Positions 1-7,835 of a stretch of 37,903 bases of DNA are shown piece after piece. The first letter of the stretch is position 1; every line of letters starts with the position of its first letter. The notes under the pieces are model-generated. The model was not told the origin of the DNA. It did no database searches and worked only from the letters and a program-made list of their open reading frames with translations. Source of the stretch: Caryophanales bacterium UBA4694 (GTDB lineage Bacteria; Bacillota_I; Bacilli_A; RFN20; CAG-288); NCBI GenBank assembly GCA_002404835.1, contig DHKM01000057.1, forward strand, positions 1 through 37,903, written 5' to 3'. The translations under genes and the position numbers were made by a program.

Positions 1-47
1 AAATTTCATTAAGTGAGCCTTATCCGTTGCAATTATGAACGTCTTTC

Positions 48-75
48 TTTACAGAACAATTACAATGTTTAAAAT
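48..75 (+). promoter_or_regulatory. Possible promoter of the first ABC importer operon
   Basis: TTTACA at 48-53 and TAAAAT at 70-75 are separated by 16 bases. They lie 55 bases before the first start codon, in the only AT-rich gap upstream of the operon. The match is moderate and there is no second line of evidence. Confidence 0.35.
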
Positions 76-130
76 GTTTTACCCTCTCTTTTTGAAATCC
101 GACTTAAAATGATTTCCGAGGAAAAAACAA

Positions 131-1237
131 ATGAAAGCAAAGAAAATCATTTTACTTATGGCTATGATGAGTCTCGGACTGACTGCCTGCGGCAATAAAA
201 AAGCATCGGCAGAAGATTCAGGGAAAAACACGGATTCCACTTCCAAGACCCAGCAGAATACAAATACGACAGAACCCAATGAGAAAAAGCAGGTCAACGT
301 CTATATGCCATCCCCTGCGGGTTTGCAGACTGCCATCGAAAAAGGATTTGAAAAAGAATACAGCAATATCGATATGGTAGTTACCTCCGGAACCACTGGT
401 GAACTTCTTGCCAAAATCGAAGCAGAGAAATCCAATCCTGTCTGCGATGTCCTGATCCTGGCTTCCTGGAGTGATGGAATCAATTCCCTCTCCACGATGG
501 ATCTGATGTCCTATGTTCCCAAAGACGGAGACAAGATTGCAGATGAGTTCAAGGAAGAAACACATAAGATCTGGGGAACCAGTGCCTCTGCCGTCGGTGT
601 TCTTTACAATACCGACACCGTCGACAAAGAAAAAATCGAGAAACTTGATTGGTCCGACTATTCTTCAAAGGAAAAACTGAATTCCGTTCTGAAAGAAGAC
701 GGAGAAGCCAGAATGTCGATTCCTGACCCGACAAAGTCCGGTGCCTGCAAGGATTTCCTTGCCGGATATGTTTCTTCCAAGGGGGAAGAAGCCAGCAATA
801 CGGACTTCCAGGGATGGGCAGACAATGGTCTGAAGAACGGCGGCGGAAACAAGACCGCTCTTGCTGATATCGAATCCGCAAAGATCGATGTTCTTGTTGC
901 CGGTGTCGATTACAACGCCTATAGCGATAAAGCCAAAGGAAAAAGCATCGATATCTACTATCCGAAAGGCGGAACCGTTGTCAATGCAAGACCGGCAATG
1001 ATTCTGAATACCGCAAGTCATGTCGACGAAGCAAAGAAGGTCATGGATTATCTTTGTACTGCTGAAGCTCAGAAATTTGTTTCCGATAGCTATCTCCTTC
1101 CGGGAAGAAAAGACGTCAGCGCCAAAAGTGACAGACTCGGATACGACAAGATCGATCAGCTGACAAATCTTGACTGGAATTATATGGCAGAAAACGGAAC
1201 GAAGATTGCCACGGATTTTGTAAAGAAGCTGAAGTAG
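131..1237 (+). CDS. ABC importer substrate-binding lipoprotein, iron/phosphosugar (AfuA/FbpA-like) family
   Basis: This 368-residue extracellular solute-binding protein has a lipoprotein signal peptide ending in LTAC (Cys20 is the lipid anchor), then a low-complexity Ser/Thr/Asn linker to about residue 52. The mature part carries the hallmark stretch VTSGTTGELLAKIEAEKSNP and VGVLYNTD seen in family 1 binding proteins of the Fe(III)/AfuA class. GAGGAA at 118-123 supports the start. The stop is 3 bases before the permease start, so this is the first gene of a four-gene unit. Relatives carry iron(III), 2-aminoethylphosphonate, hexose phosphates or glycerophosphodiesters. The paired tyrosines typical of iron-binding FbpA are not evident in the expected context, so the substrate is left open. 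Confidence 0.88.
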   Translation: MKAKKIILLMAMMSLGLTACGNKKASAEDSGKNTDSTSKTQQNTNTTEPNEKKQVNVYMPSPAGLQTAIEKGFEKEYSNIDMVVTSGTTGELLAKIEAEKSNPVCDVLILASWSDGINSLSTMDLMSYVPKDGDKIADEFKEETHKIWGTSASAVGVLYNTDTVDKEKIEKLDWSDYSSKEKLNSVLKEDGEARMSIPDPTKSGACKDFLAGYVSSKGEEASNTDFQGWADNGLKNGGGNKTALADIESAKIDVLVAGVDYNAYSDKAKGKSIDIYYPKGGTVVNARPAMILNTASHVDEAKKVMDYLCTAEAQKFVSDSYLLPGRKDVSAKSDRLGYDKIDQLTNLDWNYMAENGTKIATDFVKKLK

Positions 1238-1240
1238 GAT

Positions 1241-2944
1241 ATGTCTTCATTTCTATCCACGATAAAAGATAGGCGCAGATTAGGATACCTGACATCAGGT
1301 GTCTTAATTTGCGTTTTGTTGGTATTCTTCATCACCCTTCCGATTGTTTCGGTGTTCTTGAAATCCTTTCAGGATAAGGACGGACTCTTCACATTGGAGA
1401 ACTATTACAATGCCTTCACCATGGAAGAAACCGGAAATGCCATCAAGAATTCGTTGCTTCTTTCTCTTTCCGTAACCGGACTCAGCACTCTCATTGCGGT
1501 ACCGGAAGCCTACATTCTTGCCAAGACAAAACTGAAACGGCTTTGGTGGCTTGACCTTGTCATGATGATTCCGTTCATGGTTCCTCCCTATATCAATTCC
1601 ATGGGATGGATGCTTTTCATGCAGAGAAACGGAATTCTATACCGCAACTTCAAATTCCTTAGACCAATGGCCAGCTCCTTTTTCTCTTTCTTCGGAATGG
1701 TATGGATCATGTCCATGCATACTTCTCCGTTTCTGATGACGATGCTGAAGAATGCATTCATGTCTTTTCCAAAAAGCATCGACGATGCAGACAGCATCTA
1801 TGTCAGAAAAGGATGGACAAGATTCAGAAAAGTCTATGCACCTATTCTTTTCCCGAATTTCCTGATCGGTGCCTTCTTGGTCTTTGTCAAAGCTCTTAGC
1901 GAATATGGTACACCGGCAACCTTCGGTCCGGAAATCAATGTCTTGGTCTTTTCGACCATCATCACCAACAAGATGCAGGTCGCTCCGATTGACTTCTCCA
2001 TGGCCTCATCCCTGGCTTCCCTTCTTGTCACAATCTGCATGGTCCTTTGGCTTGTCCAGATGTATGTGACATCAAAGAAAACCATTGCACTGAAAGACGA
2101 AGGAAACGGGAGAATCACAAAATCCTGGACGGCCTGTATTCTAGGTTCATTGTTCCTTGTTGTTCTTTTCTTTTTCTCGGCTTTCATTCCTTTGTTCACG
2201 ATTGTCGTCTCCTCTTTCAAAAAGACTCTCTACAAGAATCTGAATGTACCCGGAAACTTCACGTTCGACAATTATCGAATTGCCTTCGAAGGCGAAGAAG
2301 GATTTGCAAACGGATATGAAGCCATTGGGAATTCCTTCTTCATCGGCATCATGTCTTCCCTTCTGATTCTTGTTGTCGGAGTTATCCTAGCCATTTTCAG
2401 CTTCCGGAACAAAAAGAAGCTGTTAGGAAAAGGCGTCGAATTCCTGGACATGCTTCCCCAGATGATTCCCAACATTGTCACCGGTATTGGTATGATCATG
2501 TTTTTCAATCTGATCTACAAGGCTTTTCCGGTCTATCGAACCAAGTGGATGCTCGTCATCGGATATAGCGTAATCTTCCTTCCGACAATGGTGTCGTATA
2601 TCAAAAACAGTTTACTACAAATGCAGAATTCTATCATCGAATCGGCAAACGTTTACTGCAAGAGCAATTTGAAGATAAACTTGAGGATTGTATTACCACA
2701 GGCTCTCAAAGGGGCGTTTTATGGATTCAGTATGACCTTCATTGTTGCTTTAAGAGAACTTGTCACAGCCAAGCTTCTTCAGCCACCGAGTTTTTATACG
2801 ATTTCCTTGTATATCGATAGACAATTCGAACAAGGAAACCAACAGGCAGCCATGGCTTTAAGCGTGGTATCTGTCCTTCTTACGTTGCTTCTTCTTCTCC
2901 CGCTTGAATTTTTCATGGGAAGAAAAGAAAGGAAAAAGGTATGA
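1241..2944 (+). CDS. Fused double-domain ABC importer permease (FbpB/AfuB-like)
   Basis: This 567-residue inner-membrane protein has about twelve hydrophobic segments. It contains two MetI-type permease domains in one chain, roughly residues 20-280 and 290-555, so one polypeptide supplies both membrane halves of the importer. Each half has an EAA-like loop that would contact the ATPase: DADSIYVRKGWTRFRKVYAP near residue 185 and ESANVYCKSNLKINLRIVLP near residue 467. The double-length fused form is normal for the FbpB/AfuB group. Its last codons overlap the ATPase start by 4 bases (ATGA), indicating translational coupling. Confidence 0.9.
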   Translation: MSSFLSTIKDRRRLGYLTSGVLICVLLVFFITLPIVSVFLKSFQDKDGLFTLENYYNAFTMEETGNAIKNSLLLSLSVTGLSTLIAVPEAYILAKTKLKRLWWLDLVMMIPFMVPPYINSMGWMLFMQRNGILYRNFKFLRPMASSFFSFFGMVWIMSMHTSPFLMTMLKNAFMSFPKSIDDADSIYVRKGWTRFRKVYAPILFPNFLIGAFLVFVKALSEYGTPATFGPEINVLVFSTIITNKMQVAPIDFSMASSLASLLVTICMVLWLVQMYVTSKKTIALKDEGNGRITKSWTACILGSLFLVVLFFFSAFIPLFTIVVSSFKKTLYKNLNVPGNFTFDNYRIAFEGEEGFANGYEAIGNSFFIGIMSSLLILVVGVILAIFSFRNKKKLLGKGVEFLDMLPQMIPNIVTGIGMIMFFNLIYKAFPVYRTKWMLVIGYSVIFLPTMVSYIKNSLLQMQNSIIESANVYCKSNLKINLRIVLPQALKGAFYGFSMTFIVALRELVTAKLLQPPSFYTISLYIDRQFEQGNQQAAMALSVVSVLLTLLLLLPLEFFMGRKERKKV

Positions 2945-3939
2945 ACATCATCGCAGAGAATATCTCGAAATCGTTTGATCATAAAAACAAGGTGCTGGAT
3001 GGACTGAATCTCGAAGTAGAAGACGGAAGCCTAACCACTCTTCTTGGTCTGTCCGGTTGTGGCAAGACCACATTTCTGCGTATCCTTGCCGGTCTTGAGA
3101 GTTCCGATAGCGGAACCATAAAGTTCGGAGACAGCATCGTTTTCGACAAGGAAAAGAAAATCAACCGGCAGCCCTTTGAAAGAAACGTCTCTTTTGTCTT
3201 CCAGGACTTTGCCTTATGGCCCAATATGAATGTCCTTCAGAATGTCATGTTTGCCTTATCCAACAGACAGAAGAAAAGAAACCTGTTGAATCGAATAAAG
3301 GATTACAGAAAAGAAAAGGAAACCATCAAGGAAAAATCCATGGAAGCATTGAAGATGGTCAAGATGGAAGGATACGCAGACAGGATGGTGAACGAACTAT
3401 CCGGAGGACAGAAACAAAGAATCGCCATCGCAAGAGCCATTGTCATTTCCCCGGATGTCATCTTCTTCGACGAACCTCTTTCTGCCCTTGATGCCCTTCT
3501 CAGACAGCAAATGCGTGTGGAAATACAGAATCTTGTGAAAAGACTCCATACGACAGCCATTTTCGTCACTCACGATCAGGAAGAGGCAATGGCGATTTCA
3601 GACAAAATCATCATCATGAACCAGGGCAGAATCGAAGAGATGAACACTCCCGAAGAGATCTATTGGAATCCGAAAAGAAAGTTTGTCGCAAAATTCATCG
3701 GAAAAGCTTCTTTCCTTGATGATACCCATTTTCTCCGTCCTGAGAATCTCTCTTTCGTTCCCAACGAAAACGAAGTGCATGTCAAGGCAGTCCAATGCAC
3801 CTATGAAGGCGGAAATTATGACATACAGGGAGAAGACAAAGACGGAAGGACGTTCTTCTTTTCCTCCGATCACCGGATATCCTTGGATGAGAATCTTACG
3901 CTCTATTATTCCTCGAAATCCGTCAAGGAGGTGAAGTAG
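2941..3939 (+). CDS. ABC importer ATPase (FbpC/PotA-like)
   Basis: This 332-residue cytoplasmic ATPase powers the preceding permease. It has Walker A GLSGCGKTT at residues 36-44, a Q-loop in SFVFQDFALWP, the signature LSGGQKQRIAIARA, Walker B VIFFDEPLSALD, and the H-loop VTHDQEEA. The C-terminal 80 or so residues form the short beta-rich TOBE-like extension of this family. A charged insertion near residues 105-135 (NRQKKRNLLNRIKDYRKEK) makes the helical region longer than usual. It starts inside the permease stop codon, and the next gene begins directly after its own stop. Substrate cannot be deduced from the ATPase. Confidence 0.92.
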   Translation: MNIIAENISKSFDHKNKVLDGLNLEVEDGSLTTLLGLSGCGKTTFLRILAGLESSDSGTIKFGDSIVFDKEKKINRQPFERNVSFVFQDFALWPNMNVLQNVMFALSNRQKKRNLLNRIKDYRKEKETIKEKSMEALKMVKMEGYADRMVNELSGGQKQRIAIARAIVISPDVIFFDEPLSALDALLRQQMRVEIQNLVKRLHTTAIFVTHDQEEAMAISDKIIIMNQGRIEEMNTPEEIYWNPKRKFVAKFIGKASFLDDTHFLRPENLSFVPNENEVHVKAVQCTYEGGNYDIQGEDKDGRTFFFSSDHRISLDENLTLYYSSKSVKEVK

Positions 3940-4938
3940 ATGGAATTTCTCTCTCTTGGTGGAATAAAGGAACATGGAAGGAACTGCTTTCTTGTCAAAG
4001 GAGACAGAATATCATTCATGTTGGACTGCGGAAAAGGCGAAAAAGGTGAAACACCGGATTTTTCCAAAACCCGGGCCGATAAAATCGATTATCTGTTTCT
4101 TTCCCATTCCCACCTGGATCATACCGGAAGCGTGGAAAACCTCTATCAGTCAGGCTTCTCCGGAAAGCTTCTCTGTTCCCCTGAAACCTACCACCTCCTT
4201 CCTACAAGACCAAAGGATATCATCTATCTGAATCCGAACCATCCTATCGAAGTCGATGGAAGAATAAAAGTGCTCCCCAGAAGAAGCGGCCACTGCTTCG
4301 GTGCACTGAGCTTTGAAATCCGGATGGAAGGAAAGACGATTCTTTATACCGGCGACTATCTGGAGGATACCGTCTTCGAAGTGGATCCGATTCGAAATAG
4401 AAGAGCAGATCTTGCCATCGTCGATGCCTGCTACAGCCAGGAAAAAAGCTATGAAGAAAACAAGGAAGCCTTCCTATCCCTTCTTGAAAAGCAGAAAGGA
4501 AAGACGATTCTTCCTCTTCCGAAAAACGGAAGAAGCATGGATGTCATCGACATGCTGAATGAAAACGGCATTCCATACTCGGTCAAAGACAATCCCTTCT
4601 TCCAAGAAGAGACGGAAATCTATCTGAAAAAGGAAATCCCCGTCATGGAAACGGAAAATGCCGACGTGCTTCTTATCCAGGATCCCCAGCTATCCACAAA
4701 AAGAAGCCGGGAATTTGTCGACAGACAAAAGAAATCCAATCTCATCTTTACGGGAACCATCGACGAAGGAAGCTATTCCGATCGCCTGATGAAGCAGAGA
4801 GAACACACCTATTTTTCCAGAATCAATGTCCATCAAAGTCTGGATGAGGCAAAGAAGCTCGTTCTGAAAAACGAGTTCAAAAAGACGGTTTTCTTCCATA
4901 ACAAAGAGCTTTCACAGGAAACTCATCTGTTGTTCTGA
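3940..4938 (+). CDS. Metallo-beta-lactamase-fold hydrolase, CPSF/RNase J-like, coupled to the importer
   Basis: This 332-residue protein has the metal-binding motif HSHLDH at residues 56-61, a following SGHCFGA histidine motif near residue 117, and LYTGDY, which supplies the bridging aspartate. The layout after that (RRADLAIVDACYS, then a segment with KNGRSMDVIDML and NLIFTGT) resembles a shortened beta-CASP nuclease domain rather than a hydrolytic beta-lactamase. At 332 residues it is shorter than RNase J or typical CPSF-like enzymes. GGAGGTG lies just before the ATG, which abuts the ATPase stop, so it is produced with the transporter. It could act on a phosphodiester brought in by the importer or be an RNA-processing enzyme; the sequence does not decide. 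Confidence 0.8.
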   Translation: MEFLSLGGIKEHGRNCFLVKGDRISFMLDCGKGEKGETPDFSKTRADKIDYLFLSHSHLDHTGSVENLYQSGFSGKLLCSPETYHLLPTRPKDIIYLNPNHPIEVDGRIKVLPRRSGHCFGALSFEIRMEGKTILYTGDYLEDTVFEVDPIRNRRADLAIVDACYSQEKSYEENKEAFLSLLEKQKGKTILPLPKNGRSMDVIDMLNENGIPYSVKDNPFFQEETEIYLKKEIPVMETENADVLLIQDPQLSTKRSREFVDRQKKSNLIFTGTIDEGSYSDRLMKQREHTYFSRINVHQSLDEAKKLVLKNEFKKTVFFHNKELSQETHLLF

Positions 4939-5023
4939 TTCAAAAAAGGCTCCAAAAGCAAGCAAAAAAACGAAAAAAACCAATAATTACATGGGAAATC
5001 CTCTTATCTGCAAAGCTTCCTGT

Positions 5024-5052
5024 TTGACAAAACAAAAACAATCCTATATTCT
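5024..5052 (+). promoter_or_regulatory. Sigma-A-type promoter of the large lipoprotein gene
   Basis: A perfect TTGACA (5024-5029) is followed after 17 bases by TATTCT (5047-5052). The predicted start point is near 5059, leaving a short leader with the AAGGAG ribosome site at 5067-5072. It is the clearest -35/-10 pair in the window. Confidence 0.75.
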
Positions 5053-5079
5053 ATCCTTGCAAAAAAAAGGAGAACGCGC

Positions 5080-7656
5080 ATGAAAAAGAAATTAGCAACC
5101 CTTGTTTTACTGTCTCTGATATCTCTTGCTTCCTGCAATCCAAGAGACACGGCAAAATCCGATAGCACCTCCCCTTCATCCAATACCGCAAAGCCATCTG
5201 TCAGCACGACGAATAGTACTACCGGAAGTCCATCGACCAGCAAACCGAAAGTGGATCCGCCATCCATCGACGAAGAGGATTTTTCCTACCTCATCGGAAC
5301 CTATTACACCAAAGGCTCCTCTCTTTCCCTTTCCAAAGATTCCCTGAAAATCCAGGGTGAAAAAGAACTGAACCTTGTTCCTACCGCAGTATCCGAAGCC
5401 ACCATGGGTGAAGGCGAAGAGGCCTATGAGACCAAAGTCGTCGAATTCTCGAAGGATTTCAACGGAGGAATCGAGTATCAGGCCTACATCAATTTCCAGG
5501 ACGGACTTCTCCATGTCGAAAACCTTTCCGAAAACCACGATAGTACAATCGGAACCTATATGCCTGACATCAAGTCCTACTCCGGAACCTATTCAGCCTA
5601 TGGAGATTCAAACGAAAGGAACGTCTATATCAGCTTCGACGGACATTTCGACCTGGAAAGAGGAGTGTTCCCGGAAAGTCATCGAATGATGAAAACCTTC
5701 TCCGACGAACAGACCTGGTATATCAAGTCCTTCTATACCATGGTGAACGATATTCCCTATATCGGAATCCAGGAATATGACCAGGATGATTACGGATACG
5801 GAAAAGAACTGCTTGTCCGTGACCAGACCAACAACAAAATCTATATCATTGAGGGAACAACATCTGCGGATGTCGAATACTACAGCTATGTGACGGATAT
5901 CGGAGGATACCAAGGCCTTCCTCTTTTCGATGGTGTGGATTCCTTTGAAACATCTCTTGATACGGAGACAAAACAGTTCACCTTCGGAAAACTCAGCTCA
6001 ACCTATGAAGAAGTGTTGGATCAGGACGGTTTCCATCTTAAAGCAACCCTTGATGGAAAAGACTATCTCTTCAGCATCGGAGAATACCATGTAATCGCCA
6101 AAGCCGGAGAAAACACCCTCTATTATCCGGTTGACAATATCTCTTCCCTATACGGAGAATTCAAGACGAAAGACGAAACCTTCAAGATCGAAGAGAACGA
6201 AGAAGGACTTTATCCGAACGTCTACGTCAATGGAACGAAAATAGAAAACGTTTCCTATACCATCAAGAACAAACGGAAAGCCATCTGTTTTGTCAAAGAC
6301 AACAAGACCTACTATCTGTCCGCGGACAAGACCGGCTCTGCCATCCGACTTGACAAAGACCAGGAAGTCCTCTATCCGTTAAATGAGGTCCTGTTTGCTC
6401 CCATCTACACCGATTCGTTCCTTTACAAAGAAAAAGGTCAGTCTCTGACTCTCGAGGTCAAGGAAGACCTCTCCTATCAGATTGGAGAAGAAAAAGGAAA
6501 TGCGGATCTTGTTTATACCCATGGAGACAAATATCCGAACCTTTCTCTGACATATACAGGCAAGAACTATTCCCTTTCGCTCGTCCAGCAAAGCGCAGGA
6601 TACTACGTGCTGAAAGGCGAAGACAAGACCTATACGTTGTACTCCAAAACCATCCTAGACAAAGTCTACGGAACCTATTCCGCCGACGGCATCAAAGACT
6701 TCGTCTTCTCAGAAGAAAAACTGGTCAAGGATGGAAAAGACCATAGCTATTCCTTCACTCCTTATCTGAACACAGGCGATGGAACCTATTCCTTTGCCAT
6801 CACTTTGGATGAAGACAAAACTCTCTATCAGAACAACCTCCATGGTACCTTCTATAGCAGCAACGAATCCTATGTCAAAAAAGAACTCTTCACATCCCTC
6901 TACGGAACCTATTCCGGATACGGAAAATACGGAATCGAGAACATCAAGTTCACCAAAGAAGGAAAACTCTATCTAGATAGTCTCAACGAAGACAAGACCG
7001 GACTAATCAAAGACGTCAACTACTCCTATAACATCATGACCAATACCAGTGACGAAATAGGAATTGCCTTCAAGTACAGCGACGAACTTTCGCTCCTTAT
7101 CCTCTTCCATGGTACCTATGTCTCCATCGGAAATCTCAATTACTACAGAGAAGAACTCGTCCAGTCCTGGGGAACCTATGTCGATGACGATGACATCCTT
7201 TATTTCCAGGATGACAAACTATATCTGAACGGAACATCGCTCTACATCTCAGACACCGAAATCAAAAACGGCAGCGTCATAATGAAAACGGCGTCTTATA
7301 CCTTCACCTTTGACAAAAACGGAAAGGTGACAAAGGAAGATAACCAAGGCGAAAGAAAGACACTGAACCGGAAACTCTCCTACAGCGACTTCGAAAAGTT
7401 CGAAGGAACCTATACCATCAATGGAGAAACCGTAACATTCAAGAAATCCGATCAGCTTGGATACAGTTTCATTATCACCTCCACATTCGGAGACACTTCC
7501 TACAACTATTACATTGCCCGACACAACGGAAAGATTTCCCTTGTCGGATCATCCATTTCTGCAAACTACTATCTCATGTTGGATGAAGATACCGGAGAAA
7601 TCACTACCGATTATTCCTCCTCTGTTCCTCTTCCCCCTCCGCCGCCGGCAATCTAG
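5080..7656 (+). CDS. Large repetitive surface lipoprotein with GTY beta-modules
   Basis: This 858-residue secreted protein has a signal peptide ending LASC (Cys19) and a Ser/Thr/Pro linker to about residue 64. The rest is built of degenerate repeats that begin with a Gly-Thr-Tyr core, such as IGTYYT, YSGTYSAY, VYGTYSAD, LYGTYSGY, SWGTYVDD and FEGTYTIN. Each is followed by short beta-rich stretches with many Asp, Lys and Tyr residues. The C-terminus is an unusual proline run (PLPPPPPAI). No catalytic motif is visible. The gene stands alone between a good promoter and a terminator. It is likely an anchored extracellular adhesin or ligand-binding protein; no known family was recognised. Confidence 0.85.
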   Translation: MKKKLATLVLLSLISLASCNPRDTAKSDSTSPSSNTAKPSVSTTNSTTGSPSTSKPKVDPPSIDEEDFSYLIGTYYTKGSSLSLSKDSLKIQGEKELNLVPTAVSEATMGEGEEAYETKVVEFSKDFNGGIEYQAYINFQDGLLHVENLSENHDSTIGTYMPDIKSYSGTYSAYGDSNERNVYISFDGHFDLERGVFPESHRMMKTFSDEQTWYIKSFYTMVNDIPYIGIQEYDQDDYGYGKELLVRDQTNNKIYIIEGTTSADVEYYSYVTDIGGYQGLPLFDGVDSFETSLDTETKQFTFGKLSSTYEEVLDQDGFHLKATLDGKDYLFSIGEYHVIAKAGENTLYYPVDNISSLYGEFKTKDETFKIEENEEGLYPNVYVNGTKIENVSYTIKNKRKAICFVKDNKTYYLSADKTGSAIRLDKDQEVLYPLNEVLFAPIYTDSFLYKEKGQSLTLEVKEDLSYQIGEEKGNADLVYTHGDKYPNLSLTYTGKNYSLSLVQQSAGYYVLKGEDKTYTLYSKTILDKVYGTYSADGIKDFVFSEEKLVKDGKDHSYSFTPYLNTGDGTYSFAITLDEDKTLYQNNLHGTFYSSNESYVKKELFTSLYGTYSGYGKYGIENIKFTKEGKLYLDSLNEDKTGLIKDVNYSYNIMTNTSDEIGIAFKYSDELSLLILFHGTYVSIGNLNYYREELVQSWGTYVDDDDILYFQDDKLYLNGTSLYISDTEIKNGSVIMKTASYTFTFDKNGKVTKEDNQGERKTLNRKLSYSDFEKFEGTYTINGETVTFKKSDQLGYSFIITSTFGDTSYNYYIARHNGKISLVGSSISANYYLMLDEDTGEITTDYSSSVPLPPPPPAI
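5284..7428 (+). repeat. Degenerate tandem GTY protein repeats
   Basis: The coding sequence repeats the core ggaacctat or ggtacctat many times, encoding Gly-Thr-Tyr. Clear module starts fall near protein residues 72, 168, 357, 529, 607, 696 and 774. Modules vary from about 75 to 190 residues, so the repeat is old and diverged rather than a recent expansion. Confidence 0.6.
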
Positions 7657-7662
7657 ACAAAC

Positions 7663-7697
7663 AGCCAGAAGAGAAAAGAATCTCCTCTGGCTTTTCC
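7663..7697 (+). terminator. Intrinsic terminator after the large lipoprotein gene
   Basis: The arms AGCCAGA-GAG (7663-7673) and CTC-TCTGGCT (7682-7692) form an 11-bp stem with one A/C mismatch and an 8-base loop. TTTT follows at 7692-7695. It begins only 7 bases after the stop codon. Confidence 0.75.
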
Positions 7698-7731
7698 TTT
7701 GCCGAAAACGGATAAGTTGAAGGAAATTCGC

Positions 7732-7773
7732 TTTAGTAAAAATATACTAAAAAACGTGGGGACGTTTTATAAT
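7732..7773 (+). promoter_or_regulatory. Promoter and two inverted repeats upstream of the response regulator gene
   Basis: A perfect TATAAT lies at 7768-7773. Immediately upstream are two nested dyads: AAAACGT/ACGTTTT around a GGGG centre (7751-7768) and TTTAGTA/TACTAAA (7732-7751). The dyads occupy the spacer and -35 region, where no good -35 hexamer is seen. They are candidate operator sites, possibly for autoregulation. Confidence 0.5.
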
Positions 7774-7786
7774 AAGAACATAGTCT

Positions 7787-7815
7787 CTTGCTTTTCGTTA
7801 AAATCGAAGGGCAAG
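7787..7815 (+). other. Stem-loop in the 5' leader of the response regulator mRNA
   Basis: CTTGCTTTTCG (7787-7797) pairs along its whole length with CGAAGGGCAAG (7805-7815) if two G-U pairs are allowed, closing a 7-base loop. No T-run follows, so it is not a terminator. It sits between the predicted transcription start and the ribosome site and could stabilise the mRNA. Confidence 0.4.
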
Positions 7816-7835
7816 CATTAAAAGGATAGGATAAC

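Noticed and set aside
131..4938. Calling the first importer an iron transporter
   Set aside because: The family also transports phosphonates, hexose phosphates and glycerophosphodiesters. The diagnostic iron-binding tyrosine pair was not found in place.
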